The position numbers and the translations under genes were made by a program. A stretch of DNA of 11,180 nt. It comes from an uncultured Collinsella sp. (lineage in GTDB: Bacteria; Actinomycetota; Coriobacteriia; Coriobacteriales; Coriobacteriaceae). Positions within the stretch are counted from its first letter, which is position 1. Each line of letters opens with the position of its first letter. Positions 8,126-11,180 of the stretch are shown here, piece by piece. The stretch is from contig CATVQO010000041.1 of NCBI GenBank assembly GCA_958346165.1, positions 1-11,180 of the forward strand. The letters are read 5' to 3'. The notes under the pieces are model-generated. The model did no database searches. It had not been told where the DNA came from and saw only the letters and a program-made list of their open reading frames with translations.

Positions 8126-10768
8126 GACGGCGTAGTCCTGGGGCTCGCGGCCGTAGTAGGCGTCCAGGTAGAGCTCCTTGATCTCGCTCATGAGCGGGTA
8201 GCGCGGGTTGGCGCCGGTGCACTGGTCGTTGAATGCCTGCTCGGTCATCTCGTCGAGGGTGTCGAGGAAGTACTGCTCGTCAACACCGTAGTCGGCGATG
8301 GTCTTCTTGACACCGATGAAGTCCTTGAGCTCCTCGAGCTTCGTGATGAAGTTCTCGAAGACCTCCTTGTCGTCCTTGCCCTCGATGCCGCAGTACTTGG
8401 CCATCTCGGCGTAGTTGTGCAGCGCGTTGGGGTAAGGATACTGGGAGAAGGTACCCATCTTGACGGGAGCCTCGGCGGCGTTGTAGCGCATGACGCGGGT
8501 CAGGATGACGGCGTTAGCGATGCCGTGGGGCAGGTGATGGAAAGCGCCGAGCTTGTGAGCCATGGAGTGGTTGAGGCCCAGGAAGGCGTTGGCGAAGGCC
8601 ATACCGGCCATGCAGGAGGCGTTGTGCATCTCCTCGCGGGCGTGCGGGTCCTTGGCGCCGTTCGTGAAGCTGGAGGGCAGGTTCTCAAAGACGAGCTTGG
8701 CAGCGCGCTCGGAGAGGCCCCTGGTGTAGTCGGAAGCCATGATGGAGACGTAGGACTCGATGGCGTGGGTCATGACGTCGATGCCGGAGGCAGCGGTCAG
8801 GCCGCGCGGGGCGGTCATGCAGTTGTCGGCGTCGACGATAGCCATGTTGGGGAGCAGCGCGTAGTCGGCGAGCGGCCACTTGATGCCGGTCTCCTTGTCG
8901 GTGATGATGGCGAACGGCGTGCACTCGGAGCCGGTACCCGAGGAGGTCGGGACGGCGACGAAGTAGGCCTTCTTGCCCATCTCGGGGAAGGTGAAGATAC
9001 GCTTGCGGATGTCCATGAAGTCCATGGCCATGTCCTCAAACTTGCACTCGGGGTGCTCGTACATCATCCACATGATCTTGCCGGCGTCCATAGCTGAGCC
9101 ACCGCCGACGGCGATGATGACGTCCGGCTCAAAGAGAGCCATCTGCTTGGCGCCGCGACGTGCGCACTGCAGCGACGGATCGGGCTCGACGTCGTAGAAG
9201 CAGTCGTGGGCGATGCCCATCTCGTCGAGCTTGGCCTCGATGGCGCGGGTGTTGCCATTCTTGAAGAGGAACTGGTCGGTAACGATGAAGGCGCGCTTCT
9301 TGCCCATGACGTTGCCCAGCTCGTCGAGGGCGACGGGCGTGGAACCCTTCTTGAAGTAGACCTTCTCGGGAGCGCGGAACCACAGCATGTTCTCACGGCG
9401 CTCGGCCACAGTCTTAACGTTGATCAAGTGCTTCACCCCAACGTTCTCGGAGACGGAGTTGCCGCCCCAGGAGCCGCAGCCCAGGGTCAGAGACGGCTTC
9501 ATGCCAAAGTTGTACAGGTCACCGATGCCACCGTGCGAGGACGGGGTGTTGATGACGATGCGGCAGGCCTTCATGACGTGCTCGAACAGGCTGATCTTCT
9601 CGGCCTGGGCGGGGTGCACGTACAGAGAGGCGGTGTGGCCCGGGCCACCGGCGAGCACCAGGTGCTCGGCCTTGTCGACGGCCTCCTGGAAGTCCTTGGC
9701 GTGGTACATGGCCAGGACCGGGGAGAGCTTCTCGTGGGAGAACTCCTCCTTGGCGGGGTCGGTGGAGGTGACCTCGGCGATCAGGATCTTAGTCTTGGCG
9801 GGAACCTCGATGCCGGCGAGCTCGGCGATCTTGGCGGCAGCCATGCCGGGGATGCGGTGATCGAGGGCGCCGTTCTTGAACATGGCGGCACGCAGGGCCT
9901 CCATCTCGGCACCCTGCTTGACGAAGTAGCAGCCGCGCTTCTGGAACTCGGCCTTGACCTGGTCGTAGATGGTGTCGATGACGGTCACGGACTGCTCGGA
10001 AGCGCAGATCATGCCGTTGTCGAAGGTCTTGGAGTGGATGATGGAGTTGACTGCGAGCAGAACGTCGGCGGTGTCGTCGATGACGACCGGGGTGTTACCG
10101 GCGCCAACGCCCAGGGCGGGCTTGCCCGAGGAGTAGGCGGCCTTGACCATGCCCGGGCCACCGGTGGCGAGGATGATGTCGACGTCGCGCATGACCATGT
10201 TGGTCAGCTCGATGGAGGGGACATCGACCCAGCCGATGATGCCCTCGGGGGCACCAGCCTTGACGGCGGCGTCAAGCACGAGCTTGGCGGCGGCGATGGT
10301 GCACTTGGCGGCAGCCGGGTGCGGGGAGATGATGATGGCGTTGCGGGTCTTCAGGCTGATCAGCGTCTTGAAGATTGCGGTGGAGGTGGGGTTGGTCGTC
10401 GGGATGACGGCGCCCACGATGCCGATGGGCTCGGCGATCTTGGTGATGCCGTAAGCCTCGTCGCGCTCCAGGACACCACAGGTCTTGGTGTTCTTGTAAG
10501 CGTTGTAGATGTACTCTGCGGCGTAGTGGTTCTTGATGACCTTGTCCTCAAGAACGCCGCGGCCGGTCTCCTCGATGGCCATTTTCGCCAACGGGATACG
10601 AGCCTTGTTGGCGGCCATGGCGGCCTCATAGAAGATCTTGTCGACCTGCTCCTGCGTGTACGTAGCAAAAAGCGCCTGGGCCTCTCGCATCTGAGCGAGC
10701 TTAGCCTCAAGCGCCTCTACGTTGTCCACAATTGCGGGAGTAGTGTTTTCCGGTGACTTTTTCACCAT
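8120..10768 (-). CDS. adhE: Bifunctional acetaldehyde-CoA/alcohol dehydrogenase
   Basis: A fermentative enzyme that reduces acetyl-CoA to acetaldehyde and then ethanol, re-oxidising two NADH; in E. coli it assembles into cytosolic filaments (spirosomes). The N-terminal half is a CoA-acylating aldehyde dehydrogenase with PTTNPTST, GVGAGNTPVV and the catalytic C255 in DNGMICASEQ. The C-terminal half is an iron-dependent alcohol dehydrogenase with GGGSAMDAGK (555-564). Its iron ligands are D664 and H668 (GIDVMTHAIESY), H734 (NHSMAHKLG) and H748 (LPHGIANA), with the same spacing as in E. coli AdhE. Length is 882 residues against 891 in E. coli, with no break. ATG at 10768 has AAGGAG 6 nt upstream. 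The first 15 or so codons are more A/T-rich than the rest, which suits efficient initiation. It is transcribed away from the neighbouring transposase element and likely regulated through the palindrome at 10861-10890. Confidence 0.97.
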   Translation of the reverse strand: MVKKSPENTTPAIVDNVEALEAKLAQMREAQALFATYTQEQVDKIFYEAAMAANKARIPLAKMAIEETGRGVLEDKVIKNHYAAEYIYNAYKNTKTCGVLERDEAYGITKIAEPIGIVGAVIPTTNPTSTAIFKTLISLKTRNAIIISPHPAAAKCTIAAAKLVLDAAVKAGAPEGIIGWVDVPSIELTNMVMRDVDIILATGGPGMVKAAYSSGKPALGVGAGNTPVVIDDTADVLLAVNSIIHSKTFDNGMICASEQSVTVIDTIYDQVKAEFQKRGCYFVKQGAEMEALRAAMFKNGALDHRIPGMAAAKIAELAGIEVPAKTKILIAEVTSTDPAKEEFSHEKLSPVLAMYHAKDFQEAVDKAEHLVLAGGPGHTASLYVHPAQAEKISLFEHVMKACRIVINTPSSHGGIGDLYNFGMKPSLTLGCGSWGGNSVSENVGVKHLINVKTVAERRENMLWFRAPEKVYFKKGSTPVALDELGNVMGKKRAFIVTDQFLFKNGNTRAIEAKLDEMGIAHDCFYDVEPDPSLQCARRGAKQMALFEPDVIIAVGGGSAMDAGKIMWMMYEHPECKFEDMAMDFMDIRKRIFTFPEMGKKAYFVAVPTSSGTGSECTPFAIITDKETGIKWPLADYALLPNMAIVDADNCMTAPRGLTAASGIDVMTHAIESYVSIMASDYTRGLSERAAKLVFENLPSSFTNGAKDPHAREEMHNASCMAGMAFANAFLGLNHSMAHKLGAFHHLPHGIANAVILTRVMRYNAAEAPVKMGTFSQYPYPNALHNYAEMAKYCGIEGKDDKEVFENFITKLEELKDFIGVKKTIADYGVDEQYFLDTLDEMTEQAFNDQCTGANPRYPLMSEIKELYLDAYYGREPQDYAVC

Positions 10769-10801
10769 TTGTGTCTCCTTGCGATCGGAGATTTACCCTA
10801 C

Positions 10802-10814
10802 GACTTGCATGATA
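10802..10814 (-). promoter_or_regulatory. Possible extended -10 promoter of adhE
   Basis: On the - strand, TGCTATCAT contains the extended -10 dinucleotide TG and TATCAT (one mismatch to TATAAT) at 10809-10814. It would start transcription near 10802 and give a leader of about 34 nt. No good -35 box is spaced correctly. A second -10-like AATAAT lies at 10822-10827. The choice is uncertain. Confidence 0.35.
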
Positions 10815-10860
10815 GCAAGAAATTATTCGGCGAACGGTCAGATTCCTCTAAAAGGCACAC

Positions 10861-10890
10861 TAAAACGCTTCAATAAACTGAAACGTTTTA
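10861..10890 (-). promoter_or_regulatory. Imperfect 30-bp palindrome upstream of adhE, likely operator
   Basis: TAAAACGCTTCA (10861-10872) and TGAAACGTTTTA (10879-10890) are inverted copies matching at 11 of 12 positions around the 6-bp centre ATAAAC. Each arm is itself nearly palindromic around a central CG, like operators of LacI/CcpA-type regulators. The site lies 93-122 bp upstream of the adhE start codon. It does not resemble the Rex consensus. A terminator role is unlikely, because no gene ends here. Confidence 0.55.
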
Positions 10891-10920
10891 ACTAAACAAT
10901 CCGCCTGCTGCATCCCCTCG

Positions 10921-11034
10921 CTTATTGGGCATCGCCCCACTCATTGGGGACGGGCTTACATGAGTGCTTTCACTCATTTGGGACAGACATCGATTTGTCA
11001 TTTTGCCGTTCTGGGCCTGTTGTTGCCACTCATT
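10921..11034. repeat. Patch of CACTCATT repeats and small hairpins, REP-like
   Basis: CACTCATT occurs at 10938-10945, 10971-10978 and 11027-11034, each followed by G-rich sequence after T or G. An inverted copy, ATGAGTG at 10960-10966, pairs with CACTCAT at 10971-10977 around a CTTT loop. TTGGGGACGG and TTGGGACAGA follow the first two copies. Related GGGACAG-type palindromes near Y1 transposase genes in other bacteria are recalled, not searched. The location just before a REP-associated-type transposase suggests this is its end or its dispersed repeat. Confidence 0.5.
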
Positions 11035-11037
11035 GGA

Positions 11038-11043
11038 TATAAA
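11038..11043 (+). promoter_or_regulatory. Possible -10 box for the transposase gene
   Basis: TATAAA, one mismatch to the consensus, lies 75 nt before the transposase ATG just after the last CACTCATT copy. No convincing -35 hexamer sits 16-18 nt upstream. If used, it gives a leader of roughly 70 nt containing the structures at 11049-11115. Confidence 0.3.
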
Positions 11044-11074
11044 TAGGTTACAGGCTCAGCATTTTGCGTTTCTT

Positions 11075-11115
11075 CTCTCCTTTTAGGTGTTGCCTGTACA
11101 GCTTTGAAAGGAGAG
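11075..11115 (+). promoter_or_regulatory. Hairpin sequestering the transposase Shine-Dalgarno site
   Basis: CTCTCCTTT (11075-11083) is the exact complement of AAAGGAGAG (11107-11115), which contains the AAAGGAG ribosome binding site a few bases before the ATG at 11119. The 9-bp stem would block initiation. A second stem, TACAGGC (11049-11055) with GCCTGTA (11092-11098), interleaves with it, so the two form a pseudoknot or alternate. IS200 is known to restrict transposase translation through a similar leader structure. Confidence 0.5.
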
Positions 11116-11118
11116 ATT

Positions 11119-11180
11119 ATGCCCCGATGCGCCCGCCCCGTTTCGATCACCGGCTATTACCACGTCTTTGACCGCGGCAA
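11119..11180 (+). CDS. Y1/IS200-like (REP-associated) tyrosine transposase, 3'-partial
   Basis: Only the first 20 codons are in the window: MPRCARPVSITGYYHVFDRG. The pattern of basic residues, then GYYHVFDRG, is typical of the N terminus of Y1_Tnp proteins of the REP-associated type, in which YHV-x-x-RG forms the first strand of the HUH nuclease fold. The HUH motif and catalytic Tyr lie beyond the window, so intactness cannot be judged. AAAGGAG lies about 6 nt before the ATG. The repeats at 10921-11034 and the occluding leader hairpin fit a transposase under tight control. Confidence 0.75.
   Translation, partial: MPRCARPVSITGYYHVFDRG

Noticed and set aside
9206..10756. Long open frame on the + strand opposite adhE (516 codons)
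   Set aside because: It lies entirely antisense to an intact adhE and is Gly/Val/Asp/Leu-rich with no recognisable motif, as expected from the complement of GC-rich codons.
10861..10890. Rex operator or terminator
   Set aside because: The arms do not match the TTGTGAA/TTCACAA-type Rex pattern, and no gene on either strand ends here.
10938..11034. CRISPR array
   Set aside because: The repeat is only about 8 bp, spacing is irregular (33 and 56 nt) and one copy is inverted.

Overview
The window looks like a chromosome segment from a GC-rich, anaerobic, gut-type actinobacterium of the class Coriobacteriia, most likely Collinsella. This assignment is inferred from GC-rich codon use, the MEP (non-mevalonate) isoprenoid gene set, a large fermentative AdhE and the actinobacterial form of the membrane protease. 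No database was searched.

Positions 1-7087 (+ strand) hold one compact operon: uppS (5' end outside the window), cdsA, dxr, rseP, ispG, proS. Junctions are tight. cdsA starts 2 nt after uppS, dxr overlaps cdsA by 1 nt (TAATG), rseP follows dxr after 24 nt, ispG follows rseP after 13 nt, and proS starts directly after the ispG stop. Functionally it joins isoprenoid precursor synthesis (Dxr, IspG), the undecaprenyl carrier for wall synthesis (UppS), the CDP-diacylglycerol branch point of phospholipid synthesis (CdsA), a site-2 membrane protease (RseP type) and prolyl-tRNA synthetase. The protease carries an unusual soluble insert with a predicted winged-helix fold.

Positions 7088-7265 are a convergent intergenic region with two strong hairpins: a + strand terminator for the operon and a second, probably bidirectional one for the opposing gene.

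Positions 7266-10768 (- strand) carry adhE, a bifunctional acetaldehyde/alcohol dehydrogenase, followed after 89 nt by a small phosphotransferase-fold kinase of unknown substrate. A GC-rich hairpin without a good U-tract lies between them. Upstream of adhE is a 30-bp imperfect palindrome that looks like an operator.

Positions 10900-11180 begin an accessory element: a patch of short CACTCATT-type repeats, then the first 20 codons of a Y1/IS200-like (REP-associated) tyrosine transposase. Its leader can form a hairpin that buries its own Shine-Dalgarno sequence.

Most of the window is ordinary housekeeping. The parts that merit follow-up are the winged-helix insert in the site-2 protease, the transposase leader, the repeat patch and the adhE operator. 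I see no clear evidence of a wholly new multi-gene system.
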